64,000 bases of DNA from Neocallimastix lanati (nom. inval.) (GCA_016946835.1 JACVTC010000053.1:804501-868500); one strand, 5' to 3'. Positions 39,445-51,471 are shown, counted from the first letter of the stretch. Program-made: numbers and translations. Notes: generated by a model from the sequence alone, not told the origin.

Positions 39445-40310
39445 CTATTGCTTCTGTTAATCTTCAATGATTTATTCATATACTGGACCAAACACTATTG
39501 CTTAACTTTTGATGATGGTCCAAGTAATTATACTTTAGAATTACTTAATGCTTCAAGAGGTGCTGGAATCCATCCTTCATTCTTTATCAATGGTAAAAGT
39601 TAATTTAGTAATATTACTGACAATAAAAATGCTCAAAATATTATTGGTAAAGTTGCTACTGATGGTCACCAAATTGCTATTCACACTTGGAGCTCACCTT
39701 GTTATACCAACTAACCCAGAAAGACTAATGAATATTGATAAATCAAATGATCTTATTGAAAATGTTGCTTGTTATCGTCCAACTTATTTCCGTACACCAG
39801 TAGGTCATTGTAATGAAAGTCGTATTGCTTTGTATGAATCAATTAGTTTCAAAATTAATCAATGGGATACTTATACTAATGAATAGAATTTTAAAGAATA
39901 TTTGAAAAATCCAAAAAATGAAATTGAAACTGAAACTGCTCAATCCAAGAGCAAAAGCTGCTAAGCATGTTAAGTCTTTTCATACTAACGAATAGAATCA
40001 ATGTAAATCTTACTTCTTTGTTTTAGTACATGATGTTCAACTTCACACTGTTAAGGAAATTATTCCATGGTTCCTTAATGTCATTCCAGAAGATTACATA
40101 TTCATTACTGCTGCTAAATGTCTGGGTGATGTGACTTTAAGTAAGGTGAATGGTAAAGCTGTTCCATTTTCTAGTATCTCATCTGGTAGTTCAACTGTTA
40201 CACTAATCAAGCTGTTCCCACTCTTGAAGGTATTATTCCAGGTAGTAATACTTCAAACAACAACCTTAACACAAGTGGTGATAATATTGTTGCCACTAAC
40301 TTATTTATTT
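39445..40310 (+). pseudogene. CE4 polysaccharide (chitin/xylan) deacetylase pseudogene
   Basis: NodB-homology motifs are readable in order across frames: LTFDDGPSNYTLELL (motif 1, metal-binding Asp pair) near 39,508; SFFING; HQIAIHTWSS (motif 2) near 39,670; YRPTYFRTPVGHCNES (motif 3) near 39,775; INQWDTYTN; YFFVLVHDVQLHTV (motif 5) near 40,020. CE4 enzymes remove acetyl groups from chitin, acetylxylan or peptidoglycan. The copy is broken by a one-base loss just before motif 1, a stop after FFINGKS, a frameshift after motif 2 and two TAG stops after TNE. An acceptor-like TTTTAG at 39,438-39,443 suggests the relic keeps an exon border. The Ser/Thr/Asn-rich end near 40,270 resembles the linker or tail of a secreted enzyme. 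Confidence 0.85.
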
Positions 40311-40620
40311 ATATATATATAATCTATTATTTTTTTAAATATTATTTATATATATAGAATTAATTAATTTAATTCGTTATTAAAAAATAAAAAAGATGAA
40401 TTAAATTAATTAATTCTATATATATAAATAAAATATTTAAAAAAATAATAGAATATATATATATAAATAAATAAGTATATAATATAAAATAGATATATAT
40501 AAAAAAAACTATATAATATAAACCTTAGTAAAGTTTTCGTAAAAAAAACTTCATAAATATTTAAAAATGAGAGTTTTACAATAGGTTTATAAATAAAAAT
40601 AAAGCTAAGAAAAATAAAAA

Positions 40621-40679
<59 letters not shown>

Positions 40680-40898
40680 TTATATTAACTAATGTTATTA
40701 ATTAATTAAATAAAATCTTATTATATATTAAATGATTTAATTAATATATAATAAAAACATTATATTACTTTTCAACTTGAGTTATTAAAGTAAATTTCTA
40801 TTTTATGTATTTAAATTGAAGTAATAATTTTTTTTTCCAGTATTTCTTTTCTTATTATTATATTTTAATTAATAACAAATTTTTTATAAAAATAATAA

Positions 40899-41256
40899 TG
40901 CCTTTTTTAGTAATGTTGCTTATCTTTTTTACATTAAAAATAATGAATATTGAAAATAAAAATATTATAATAGTAAAATAGAGGAAAATATAACAATTCC
41001 AAAAAGAAATAATTGATGTAACTTATGATGGAAGTGAAAACCCTTTTTAAAGATTAATGATGTATATGTTAACTTACTGTGATGATGTAGGTGGTGGTTT
41101 TGGTATAAATTGCTTTGCGATTTTATGTAATTTTGAAAGTAGTAATGATAAAAATATTAATAATTTATTGTGATTGCTATTACCAGTAGAAACTGTAACC
41201 TGGATGATGATTACGGTGATTGCTCTGATAATTGAACCGATGATGATTGCATAATT
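40899..41256 (+). pseudogene. relic of a small secreted Cys/Asp-rich protein
   Basis: Starting at the ATG near 40,899 one reads a hydrophobic leader (MPFLVMLLIFFTLKI), then interrupted coding-like text: EIIDVTYDGSENPF, RLMMYMLTYCDDVGGGFG, INCFAILCNFESSND, and in a shifted frame NCNLDDDYGDCSDN and TDDDCII. Stops and at least one frameshift prevent translation. The product is not recognised. Confidence 0.45.
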
Positions 41257-41340
41257 ATTTAAACTATATATAAGTATATTTATATTATTATTATTTAATA
41301 CCTATTAATATTCAAATTACATTATATTATCTCAAAATTT

Positions 41341-41429
41341 GGGAGCGCCAAATTTCATTTCACCAAGTGGCGTATTAGTAAAAAAGTTGCATTTTAATGA
41401 CACGCCACTTTAGCGAAATGCAACCTACC
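41341..41429. mobile_element. short MITE related to the element at 52009-52403
   Basis: This 89-bp block starts GGGAGCGCC and ends CTACC. It contains CACCAAGTGGCGTATTA and GCGAAATGCAACC, motifs shared with the larger MITE, and its two halves are imperfect inverted repeats (AAGTGGCGTATTA against TGACACGCCACTTT). No target duplication could be made out in the A/T flanks. Confidence 0.55.
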
Positions 41430-41443
41430 ATAATAATAATATA

Positions 41444-42090
41444 GTAACAAAGGGTTAAGGATACTTCAAAATGAAACTTCAATTTTTGATGTCAATCATA
41501 GAACTTCTGAAGAAACAAAATTTACAATAGATTAAAATAAAAAAGATATTGATAAAACTGAAATTATTAAGGTTAGAATTAATAATGAAAAATATAATGA
41601 TAATTGCTCAAAATCAACCATAACTATAGAACAAAATTGTGAAGTGTTTTATCTTTAGGATATTTATTCAAATAATATTATTAAAAAGGAAATTTATAAT
41701 AAAGAAATTCCGAAAAAATATTTTTTCAATAGTTGAAATAAAAAGGAATAGAAAAATATAAAATTGAGTTTTGTCAACATAGTAAAAGAAAAATTAGAAT
41801 CTTTTGAAATGATTAGTGATCAATAGATTTAAAATGTTAAATAAAGTCGAATATTAAGATAAATTTCAAAATAATTATTATTATATCGCAGAATGATAAC
41901 CTAAAAAAAATTAAGCCATCAAAGAAAAAAAAATTATGCTTAACCGTCCCTACTTAGTTTGTGCCTGTTTTTTTTTTTTTTTTTTTTTTTATTGTGGAAA
42001 TAATGAATGTTGTTCTAAAAAGAAAAGTTTAGATAAAGCTAATAAAATATTAAGGAACCCATATAATTGGAAAACATACTTCATTTTAAT
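41444..42090 (+). pseudogene. relic coding region of unknown product
   Basis: In one frame the text ETSIFDVNHRTSEETKFTID, KDIDKTEIIKVRINNEK, NCSKSTITIEQNCEVFYL and IVKEKLESFEMISDQ is separated by TAA, TAG and one TGA. After a poly-T run a Cys pair text (YCGNNECCSKKKSLD) follows in another frame, faintly like a CBM18 fragment. Not translatable as it stands. Confidence 0.4.
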
Positions 42091-42279
42091 TAAATATATA
42101 TCATGAAAGGTTTTACATATATATATTTATTTATTTTTATTTTGATAAAATATCTTTATTTTATATTTAATTAAATATTATATTAACCAAATATTTTACT
42201 AAATTTTAGAATGGAATGAAATTATAAGTATTGAACCTTGTCTTTCATTTTTTTTTTTTTTTCAATTCGTATATGCTAC

Positions 42280-42340
42280 TAAATTTTTTTTTTTTTTTTT
42301 TAGACTAGGAAGAGAATACACTTCCAGTACTTATTAAATA
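42280..42340 (-). mobile_element. retroelement 3' tail (poly-A family 2), fragment
   Basis: Poly-T followed by AGACTAGGAAGAGAATACAC, i.e. on the minus strand a tail ending GTGTATTCTCTTCC..GTCT plus poly-A. The same tail occurs at about 51,481-51,545 and 52,960-53,030. Confidence 0.6.
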
Positions 42341-42419
42341 TATGATAATATTTATATATATTACATTTTTTTTTAAAAAAAAACACATTATAAAATTTAA
42401 ATATAAAAATAAAACCTGA

Positions 42420-43025
42420 ACTTAAATGAGGGTATTCATGGCTGAGCTTGAATAGATTTCTAGTATTTATAAATTTGAAGTTATCGTAAATTGTACCTTT
42501 AATTCCTTGGAATTTAGCAACATCAGACCAATAAGATTCAATAACATCTTTGATGTTAAGTAATGGTGTTCTACCATATTCACTTTATTTATTTATATTT
42601 GCTCCATGTACTACTAAAGATTATATTAGGTTTTTTTTTATCCATTATTGTATTCATTAAATAATGGTGTTTCACCATACTCATTTTCTTTATTGACATT
42701 TGTTCCAAGTTTTATTAAATATTCTACAATTCTTTACTTCCATTTGTATATTCCTGAAATAGTGGTATATTTCACCGAATCTAATTTCTTTATTTATATT
42801 TACTTCAAGAATCTACTAAAAATTCAGTTAAAATATACATTAAATAATGGTGTTTCACCTTTTTAATTTTCTTTATTTATATTTACTTCGAGTTCTATTT
42901 AATATTATACTAAATCCTTTATTCTACTTTTTCATGTCTAAAATAATGATGTTTTACTATATTCATTTTCTTTATTTAAATCTTTTTCGTGTTTTATCAA
43001 AAATTCTACTAATTCTTAATTTCCA
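42420..43025 (-). pseudogene. ankyrin-repeat pseudogene
   Basis: On the minus strand several decayed ankyrin repeats can be read in shifting frames: LVEFLIKHEKDLNKENEYSK, VNINKEN..KGETPLFN, IVEYLIKLGTNVNKENEYGE with TPLFNEYNNG, and LVVHGANINK..SEYGRTPLLN. The last is followed by an open stretch (IKDVIESYWSDVAKFQGIKG and on to LFKLSHEYPHL). The unit length of 33 aa and the GANINKEN and YGETPL patterns are diagnostic. Stops and frameshifts occur in nearly every repeat. Confidence 0.8.
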
Positions 43026-43079
43026 TTTTTTTTTTTCTTTAAATGCACTAAAACGAAGCTTATTTTTTTTTTTTTTTAC

Positions 43080-43430
43080 TATCACCTTTGGTACCACGAG
43101 AATTAAGATAGTCTCAGTGAACTCCATAGAAGGTGGGATAAATTCTAAAAATAATATATTTAAGTTGCTATTTAGACACAATGAAATTACCAACAATAAC
43201 AGAAATGTTATTCTTATGATTCTTGAACCAATTAGTAAGTGTATTAAAAAATTTATAAAAAAAAAAATTCATGAGATGGAACGAATCAATTCCTAGAGGA
43301 ATATAAAAAAAAGTACCATAATTACATAACCATCCAAAAAAAAAAAAAATAAAAATAAAAATAAAAAAATTTACATGATAAATATAACATTATAGTATTA
43401 TACTTGAATGATTCATGCATGAGCCCAATT
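43080..43430. repeat. dispersed repeat D, copy 1
   Basis: The stretch from ATTCATGAGATGGAACGAATC (43,269) to TATAACATTATAGTATTATA is repeated with substitutions at about 50,897-51,020. A second shared part (ACCACGAGAATTAAGATAGT here, TCCACAAAAATTAAGACGGT at 51,250) suggests both belong to one element whose parts are differently arranged or deleted. Confidence 0.6.
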
Positions 43431-43512
43431 GAAGGCAATACATCCATAAGGGGGGCTTTTAATTATAAAAAAAAAAATAAAACAATAAAATAATATAAAA
43501 TAAAATAAAATA

Positions 43513-43513
43513 T

Positions 43514-43551
<38 letters not shown>

Positions 43552-43800
43552 AGAGAATAACTTTATCATAGAGATTAACATAAGAATTACGAGATTTAAA
43601 TCCATAACTCCGATAAAGTCCTCTATTAAAAATTTTTTGAGCTTTAGAGCATCTGCTCTTATTTGAACCAAAGAGAGGAGCATAATATAAAGCAAGACTA
43701 AGAATAAAGGAAATTAAAGCATATTTCTTTAATGGGAGAGGAATAGATTTATTAATAAGAAATCGAAAGTACGAATTTAACTTAACATTTAAATTATTGT
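43513..43800 (-). mobile_element. LINE open reading frame fragment with poly-A tail
   Basis: Minus-strand translation from about 43,780 gives LNSYFRFLINKSIPLPLKKY, ALISFILSLALYYAPLFGSN, KSRCSKAQKIFNRGLYRSYG and FKSRNSYVNLYDKVIL, then a stop and poly-A (poly-T 43,513-43,545). This matches the region after the RT thumb of LINE elements (tIplplK..li..vi.p...Yg..lfG...sR...Q.ifn). It is truncated upstream by a stop and frameshift near 43,820. Confidence 0.75.
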
Positions 43801-43969
43801 TTAATTCGGATTGTATAGGGTTTCAATGATAAAAATTCATCAAAAGGAATATCAAGTATAAAATAAAATAAAATAAAATAATAAAAAAAAATTATTTAAA
43901 TTTCTCGATCCATATAAACACTTCTTATACATATATAAATCAAAGTATATTAATTATATTAATATTATA

Positions 43970-44258
43970 AACATTTTAAAATTAAAAACTTAACAAAATT
44001 CACACCAATTAATTATAAACAACAAACATCATTATTTATATATATATATAAATTTATATTTATTTAAATTAAATAATAGATTTATAATTTCAAATAAATT
44101 AATAATTACTATTTTATATATGTCGTTTTAATAAAAACTTTCAATTTTAAATTAATACTACTATATCTGTCGTAATATATTTCGTATTTTTTTTACTTAA
44201 TACAGGGTTAAAAATAATTTAAATATATTTATTAATATTTATATATATATTATAATGT
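43970..44258. repeat. downstream flank of the LRR-CBM18 gene, duplicated at 53,690-53,980
   Basis: Sequence such as ATAGATTTATAATTTCAAAT and ACTTAATACAGGGTTAAAAA is shared at high identity with the region just downstream of the second LRR-CBM18 gene, showing that the duplication extended beyond the coding region. Confidence 0.8.
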
Positions 44259-45493
44259 TTAATTGCATATTCCATATAATTTTTGGCATCCAGTTCCACA
44301 GTATTCATTACTAATACCGCAATAACCATACTTACTGCAACATTGACCAGATGGGCATTCACCAATTCCTTTTCCACATTCTTTAGTAGATTGTGGGGTA
44401 ATTGTTGGTGTAGTTGTTGACTTAATTGTTGACTTAATGGTCTTATTACAAACACCAAATTCACTTTGACAGCCAGTACCACAATACTTTTCACTAGTAC
44501 CACAATAGCCATACTTACTACAACATTCACCAGATGGACATTTACCAATTCCTTTTCCACATTCTTTAGTAGATTGTGGGGTAATTGTTGGTGTAGTTGT
44601 TGACTTAATTGTTGACTTAATGGTCTTATTACAAACACCAAATTCACTTTGACAGCCAGTACCACAATACTTTTCACTAGTACCACAATAGCCATACTTA
44701 CTACAACATTCACCAGATGGACATTTACCAATTCCTTTTCCACATTCTTTAGTAGATTGTGGGGTAGTTGTTGGTGTAGTTGTTGACTTAATTGTTTCAT
44801 TACAAACACCAAATTCACTTTGACAGCCATTACCACAATACTTTTCACTAGCACCACAATAACCATATTTACTACAGCATTCTCCATTTGGACAGCTACC
44901 ATAACCATTACCACATTTTTTGCCAGAATTATAAATAGTAGTAGTAGTTACCTTCTTGGAAGTGGATACTTTATTAGTAGTGGATATTTTATTAGTAATG
45001 GATACTTTATTAGTAGTGGATATTTTATTAGTAGTAGATACTTTATTAGAAGTAGATACTTCATTAGCAGTGGATACTTTATTAACAGTGGATACTTTAC
45101 TTGTAGTGGATACTTCATCACAAGGTTTTATATCAAAAATAGTACATGAAATATTATTTTGTGACTTACATACATTTTCATAATCATAACTACAGTTTTT
45201 AAGACTTTTATTCGTTAAAACCTTTCCTGTAATATTTTTATTAAATATAAGAGTACTTTAAAATATATATATATATTTATATAAGCATTAAATTATTAAA
45301 TTAAATTTAGAAATATGACAAATAATATATAATAATATATATTAAATTAATAATGTTATTATATATTATCTACTAATATATTCCAGATATTTACATATCT
45401 TCAAGTTTAGTTAAATTATTAAGTGATTGAGGAACTTCACCTTCAATTTTGTTTAAATCTAATTTTCTAAATTATAAATATAATAAATAAAAA

Positions 45494-45527
<34 letters not shown>

Positions 45528-46687
45528 TCACTTTTTATTAATGATTAATTTTTTATATAATAATTAACAATTAAATCATTTTGTTGATAATTTACAATTT
45601 CCTAAGATTTATAAGTTTATTTAAAGTACTTGGAAATTTAGTAATATAATTATTACTCATTAAACTTTTTAAATTAAAAAAAGATAAATAAAGTTTTAAA
45701 AAAAAATAAAAAATTAAAAATAAATAAAAAAAATAAAAATAAATATACAATTAGTAAATGGAGTGAAATAATATATGAAATTAATAAATTATAATGTATA
45801 TTATTTAAATTGCATATTAACACTTCTTCTAAAGTGGTAAGATCTCCAATATTTTCAGGAATTTGGGTTAATTTATTTGCTGTGAAATCACTTTTTATTA
45901 ATTATATAAAATTATTTAAATTGTAAATTAAATTTATAAATATATAAATCAATAGGATTAAATTCAAATCTTTAAAAATATTAATATCATTTACTATAAT
46001 ATAATAAATAAAATTAAATAAATTAAATTAAATTACATTGTTTTTATATTTTTAAGATCAAAGAAGGAAGATGGAATGGTCGTAATTTGATTAATTTCAA
46101 TTTTGCTTTTCGAATTAATTTTTCATGTTCATGTTATCAAGTTATTATTAAAATTATTATTAAATATTATTAATATATGTTATTATTAAATGTTATTATT
46201 TAATGCTTTTATTATTATATATGCTATTATTATTATTGATGTTATTACTAAAGTTATTTAAAATTACTTACAAATTTTCGAGTTTTTCAAGTTTACCAAC
46301 ACTATCAGGAATAGAAGTAATGTTATTACTTCCAAGGTTACTATTAAAAAATTACAGAAATTTAATTTATTCAATTGAATCTAGGTATATAAATTATACA
46401 AGTTTATTTATTTATTTATTTATTTAAATTGACTTACAGTTTCTTAAGATTCTTAAGATTTGAGACACTATCTGGAATACTAGTAATATTATTTATACTT
46501 AAATCACTAAATTCAAAATTTGTATTTAAAAAATTATATAATATATACACAGTTATTACTATTGTTTATTTATTTAATACTATATTTTTTTTTATATTAT
46601 TCACATACAGAGTTTCAAGCTTACTAAAAGAGGTCAATTTTTCGAAATCATCATTATTAATATCATTAAATCTTAAATCTCTTTTAA

Positions 46688-46731
<44 letters not shown>

Positions 46732-47342
46732 TCATAATTTATTAATAAATTAAATGTATAAACAATATAATATATTCAAATAATAACATTATATAATTAA
46801 ATTAGTAATAATTTACAGGTATTCAAGATTTTTGAAATTTTTAATTTTGTCTGGAATTTCCTTTATTTGTGATTGAGAAACAGTTCTTATATATTTTAGA
46901 ATTCATTTTAATAAATAATAAATAACAATTTTTTATAAAAATAATAGAGAAAGGATTAATTTATGAAATTATACTTTAATTAATAATAAATCAACATATA
47001 GAAAAAAAAATTTTTTTTAATTAATTACAATTTTTGTAAATCAGTCAATGAATAAATTAAGTCAGGAATACCATTAGCTTTATAGATAGAAATTCCACTT
47101 ATATTTCTAGAATATTAACATTTAAATTAAAAAATATGTTAATATATTTTCACTTTTTTTTTTTTTTAAATAAATTTATAAATGAATTACAATGTTGTAA
47201 TTTTGCCGTCTTTGTCAACAACACATTCATTTACATAATAATTATTTTTTAATTCGTTTTTTACATCATCACATTTATTAGCTATAGCAAATGAGCTAAA
47301 TAAAACTAGACTTATTTGTTTTAATATTTTAGAAAATTTCAT
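44259..47342 (-). CDS. secreted LRR-CBM18 protein, 4 chitin-binding domains (copy 1)
   Basis: Eleven exons on the minus strand: 47191-47342, 47029-47106, 46817-46885, 46609-46680, 46438-46506, 46272-46340, 46037-46105, 45822-45890, 45596-45664, 45395-45466 and 44259-45255; 594 aa, every intron in phase 2. A signal peptide (MKFSKILKQISLVLFSSFAI, cut before NKCDD) is followed by a Cys cap, nine leucine-rich repeats of 23-24 aa, one per exon (for example NNITSIPDSVGKLEKLENL), a short Cys-containing segment, a repetitive Val/Ser/Thr linker and four CBM18 domains with the CCSKYGYCG core, joined by Thr-rich linkers. CBM18 (hevein-type) binds chitin. The protein is probably secreted, perhaps cell-wall bound, and may bind its own or foreign chitin while the LRR part binds another partner. 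There is no catalytic domain. The donor of exon 8 is the weak GTTAAT; phase supports it. Confidence 0.9.
44361..44766 (-). repeat. identical 183-bp tandem repeat encoding CBM18 domains 2 and 3
   Basis: Positions 44361-44583 match 44544-44766 without a mismatch at an offset of 183 bp (61 codons), covering one CBM18 domain plus its Thr/Ser-rich linker. This indicates very recent duplication or gene conversion. Confidence 0.92.
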
Positions 47343-48500
47343 ATTGATTAATACTAATTTTCAATAATAAAATACTACAATTATATTAAGTATGATAACA
47401 AAATGGAGTAAACTTTTTGTATATAAATATTTTTTTTAAATAATATATAATTAGTCTATTTAAATCAAATGATAATTGTTACAATTTATTTACATAATGT
47501 ATAATTATTTAAAATTTCATAATTATTTATTATTGATATAATTAAAAAAATATATATATAAAAAAAAAAACATATATTATTACTATATATATATTTATTA
47601 ATTTTTTTATTTAGTCATTAAAAATATCAAATAAAGAGTTTCCTAATGAATAATCCATTAAATATTACTTAAAACAGATAAATTCAATTAAAATAAATAT
47701 ATATTACAATATAATATATGGTTAATTAAATTTTAAAGAATGGCTGGCTATATTAATTATTAAATTTAATTAATAAAAAAGTTAAATTTATATTTTAAAT
47801 ATAAAAAAGAAACTTTAATATATGGATCATACATATTAAATTATTATATTAATATAAACCAATTGATTTTTAAGATAATGTAATTCAAAAAAGTAAAATA
47901 TGTAGATAAATGATTATTTAAAAATGATAATGTACATAATATATATTTAATTCTTTACATCCATTCCTTTAATGAATAAAACCAAGAAATAAGTTAAAAT
48001 TCATATAATATAGCTAATTATAGAGAATCATATAACAAATATCTAATATTAAAAAATACTATATAGCCTTTGAATGATTTGCAATTTATTCACTTTCATT
48101 AAAAGTTTTAATTAAAAAATTAATAATACAGTACATATAAATATATAAATCTCTATTTTTATAATTTATAAAAAGCTGTAAAATTTATATAAAATTTTAT
48201 ATAAAATTTTATTATTAATAAATTTTACTCCATATAAACCTTAAAATTCATTTAATTAAAAATTCAATAAACACTTAATATTCAATAGTATAGAAAAATT
48301 ATTCTATATTAATGCAGTTTTTATGATAAATGACCTCGATAAACATTAAAATAAATAAATAATTATATTAATAAAATAAATATATAAATATAATATTATA
48401 TAAAAAATTAATATTTCTTGAGTAAACTACCTGAAGCATGTTGGTTAAAACATGTAAATTTCTATAATTTTATACATAGTTATTAAAGTTTAAATGAATT
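47343..48500. repeat. upstream flank of LRR-CBM18 copy 1, duplicated upstream of copy 2
   Basis: Blocks such as TAATCCATTAAATAT, AAAGTTAAATTTATATTTTA, AATATATGGATCATACATAT and ATTCTTTACATCCATT..AATGAATA recur in the same order at 58,300-58,870, and later blocks (ACTCCATA.AAACCTTA) at about 60,140. It should include the promoter. No gene is seen in it. Confidence 0.8.
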
Positions 48501-48777
48501 ATATGTTATGGACAATTTTGATATAGTGAATATTATTTTTAAAATTAAATGTTTTATTTATTTATAAAGTTTTAATATAAAAAATAATAAATATATTAAA
48601 AGAATTTAAATATGCATAAACTTTAAATACGCATTAATTTTTAAATTCTGAAGTTTTTATAAAATATTTTCAAACTAAATAACCTTTCTAATATAATAAA
48701 ATAGATAGGATCATCATATTCATGGATATACTATTATAAAATATAATATTAATATTATTAATTATAAAACTATTATG

Positions 48778-48810
<33 letters not shown>

Positions 48811-48819
<9 letters not shown>

Positions 48820-49105
48820 TTTAATAGCCGCAATTATTGCGAACTTTAATATTTACCTATTTATTCTTATATAAAATACATGAAAACTTTTAATTTTAAT
48901 AAAAAATAAAAAAAAACACAGAATTAATAAAATAAATAAATATTATTTGTCCAATTTGATCGTAATAATAAATGAAATAGTAAAGTAAAATAAAAAGTAA
49001 TAATCAAGAATAAGTGTAATAAATTCAGAAAAAAAGTTCATATGCAACGAACCTCATCTCCTTATGGATTAGGATTTGAATTGTCTATCTGATATTATGA
49101 CTTAT
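48811..49105 (-). mobile_element. LINE-type retroelement 3' end, copy B, 5'-truncated
   Basis: Poly-T then ATAGCCGCAATTATTGCGAAC on the plus strand, followed by the same 3' UTR as copy C (GAATTAATAAAATAAATAAA, TATTTGTCCAATTTGAT, ACGAACCTCATCTCCTTATG) and the last few codons of the reading frame (minus strand, NPNP region). It stops abruptly near 49,105, as expected for a 5'-truncated retroinsertion. Confidence 0.75.
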
Positions 49106-49630
49106 AAAACTATTTTTATACATATATAATTTTTAAAAAAAAAAAAAATTGATTGTAATCATATATTGCTATATTTTGGAAATTTAAGTAAACTTATATA
49201 TAATTTCAGTAAATAATATAAAATTTTTTATTTTTCATAATTTTAACCTTTTTTTTTATGTTTATAATGTAAAATAAGTATATATTTGATAATATATACT
49301 AAAATATGTTATTAATAAATAAATAAATTATATTTTTATTGGTATTATTGACAAAAAAATTAAAAAAAAAATAAAAAAAAATTAATTATATATAATAAAA
49401 ATAAAATAAAATAAAATAATAAAATAATAATATAATAACAATAGTAATAATAATAATAAATGATTATAAATATATATATATATTTTCTTTTTTTCTTTTT
49501 TTTTTTTTTTGTATTAATATTCATCTTGAAAACATGAAATTAAACAGAATAAATAAATAATAAAATAATGGTAATAATAGTTCCAACAATAATTATATTT
49601 TTGTAAGCATTATATTTTATTAGGAATATC

Positions 49631-49666
<36 letters not shown>

Positions 49667-50279
49667 AAAAATTTACATATATATTTTAATTTAATAAATT
49701 ATTTCAACTTAAAATTATGAATAATAATTAATCATATTTTTCTCCAAAATTTTATATAGTATTTTTATTTTTATTATTTCTATTAGTTTTATTATTTATT
49801 TCAATATAATATTATAATATTTAAAACTATAATATATAATATTTTATATGTTAACAATAATTATATATCTTTAAAAATTTTAAAAATATATCTAAATAAT
49901 ATTTTATTAAATTACCAAAAACAAAATAACGGTTTGTTTGATAAATAATTTTTTTTTTATTATATTATGCATTTTATATTAATATTTAAATGATAATCAA
50001 CTTTTAATATATGATTTGAATATATGAATATATATTTATATAAATAAAATTATTATATAAAAAATAAATCTTTTAAGATAAGAATTAATTTCATAGGATA
50101 AAAAAAAATCATTAGCATGAATCAATCATTATTATATTTAAATATTGTATATCTAAATATTTATATAATATTTCATCAAATGTATATAATTTTTCAATTA
50201 TAATAAAAAATTTTCTGTAATAATTTTTTATATACTTTTAATTTAATTTTTCTATAATAATCTTTTAAAAAAATACGTT
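49106..50279. other. gene-free A/T region
   Basis: Only A/T microsatellites and homopolymers are visible; no gene or repeat family was recognised. Confidence 0.5.
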
Positions 50280-50790
50280 GTTCATTTTGTAGTTCTTGAA
50301 AGTTGTTATTAATCAAAAACTTTGATATTGTTAAAAACCATTGGCGACCAGCTTGAATCCATATAATAACTTGTGGAGTTTCCAGTTACCTTTGTTATAG
50401 TTGTTTATCGTCTTCTGGGATAGCTATAAATGGCTTTGTCAAGTTTTGCTTTTAAGTGGAAATGATTTGAGTGGAGATTCTCTAATTATGTGATTACTAT
50501 TGTGTAAAGTAAATACTGATTTGTTTGAATTGAATATTTTTATTTTATTTTTGAATATATACCTTTGTTTTTAAAGTTTAAATCTGCTTATGATGCTTTT
50601 TGTGATATTTTCAGAATATAAAATATTGTTTAGTATGATATTGAATCCACTGATATTTTCGAGGTACTATAACCTTCAAATTTGCATTACTTTCATTGGC
50701 TCATTTTTGTTAATGAAGTTAGTTAACAATCTTTATTATTGGTTATATGTTCAGAGTATCATATGTCATAAGTCTAGGTAGTAATAATTC
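50280..50790. other. less A/T-rich relic of unknown origin
   Basis: The stretch contains CCATTGGCGACCAGCTTGAAT, GTGGAGTTTCCAGTTACC and ATCGTCTTCTGGGATAGC. Fragments in one plus-strand frame read LLSGNDLSGDSLIM and in another FKSAYDAFCDIF. The frames are broken and no family could be named. It adjoins LINE debris and may belong to it. Confidence 0.35.
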
Positions 50791-50889
50791 TCTTGTTAAT
50801 AATTATTATTGAATTGATTTGATATTTTTTTTTTATACATAATAAAAAAATGTAATAAATATTAAATATAAAAGTATATAAAAAAAGTT

Positions 50890-51330
50890 AAAAAAGTACA
50901 TGAGATGGAATAAATCAATTCTGATAGGAATATAAAAAATTATTATAATTACATAATTATTCAAAAAAACAAAAATAATAATAATACATGATAAATATAA
51001 CATTATAGTACTATATATAAATGATTTATACATAAGGAAATAGTAAATAAATGAAAAAAATGAAAATATAAAAAAAAAAAAAGGAAAAAAAATCAATGAA
51101 AAATATATCACTATTTCTTAAAATTTTTTAAAATTAATTAATAACTTTGATAAATAATATCTATTACAAATAATTACGATAAGCAATTGTATCAAAAACA
51201 TTTATTGAGAAATATTTATATTATTTTTGTCATCACTCTCGGTTCCACAAAAATTAAGACGGTGATACGACCCTGAGGAGGGTTTTAAAGTAATAAAGTT
51301 CATTCCTATTGATTTTTTTTTATTTATTTA
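50890..51330. repeat. dispersed repeat D, copy 2
   Basis: Shares TCAATTC..AGGAATATAAAAA, AATTACATAA and ACATGATAAATATAACATTATAGTA-type sequence with 43,269-43,410, and CACAAAAATTAAGACGGTG with 43,090-43,115. Adjacent to an RT fragment. Confidence 0.55.
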
Positions 51331-51333
51331 TTT

Positions 51334-51471
51334 ATCATTTATGAATAAATTGAATAAGATTGGAGATAACGGACAACCTTGACGAATACCTCTTTTAATA
51401 GGAAATTCATTTGATAATATTGAAGCAAATAGAGCACGTGCTTTAGAAAATACTAGCTCAAACGAACTACT

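Noticed and set aside
39445-42090. Alternative genetic code (TAA/TAG as Gln) for the host
   Set aside because: Every intact gene in the window ends at TAA or TAG and uses them only as stops; TGA-only open frames are expected by chance in such A/T-rich DNA.
43513-43695. 60-aa open frame ending in a Lys run as a gene
   Set aside because: The Lys run is the retroelement poly-A tail; the meaningful frame is the LINE fragment next to it.
44219-45183. Repetitive Val/Leu-rich open frames over the CBM18 exon, both strands
   Set aside because: Frame shadows; the true frame has the Cys pattern of CBM18 and joins the LRR exons in phase.
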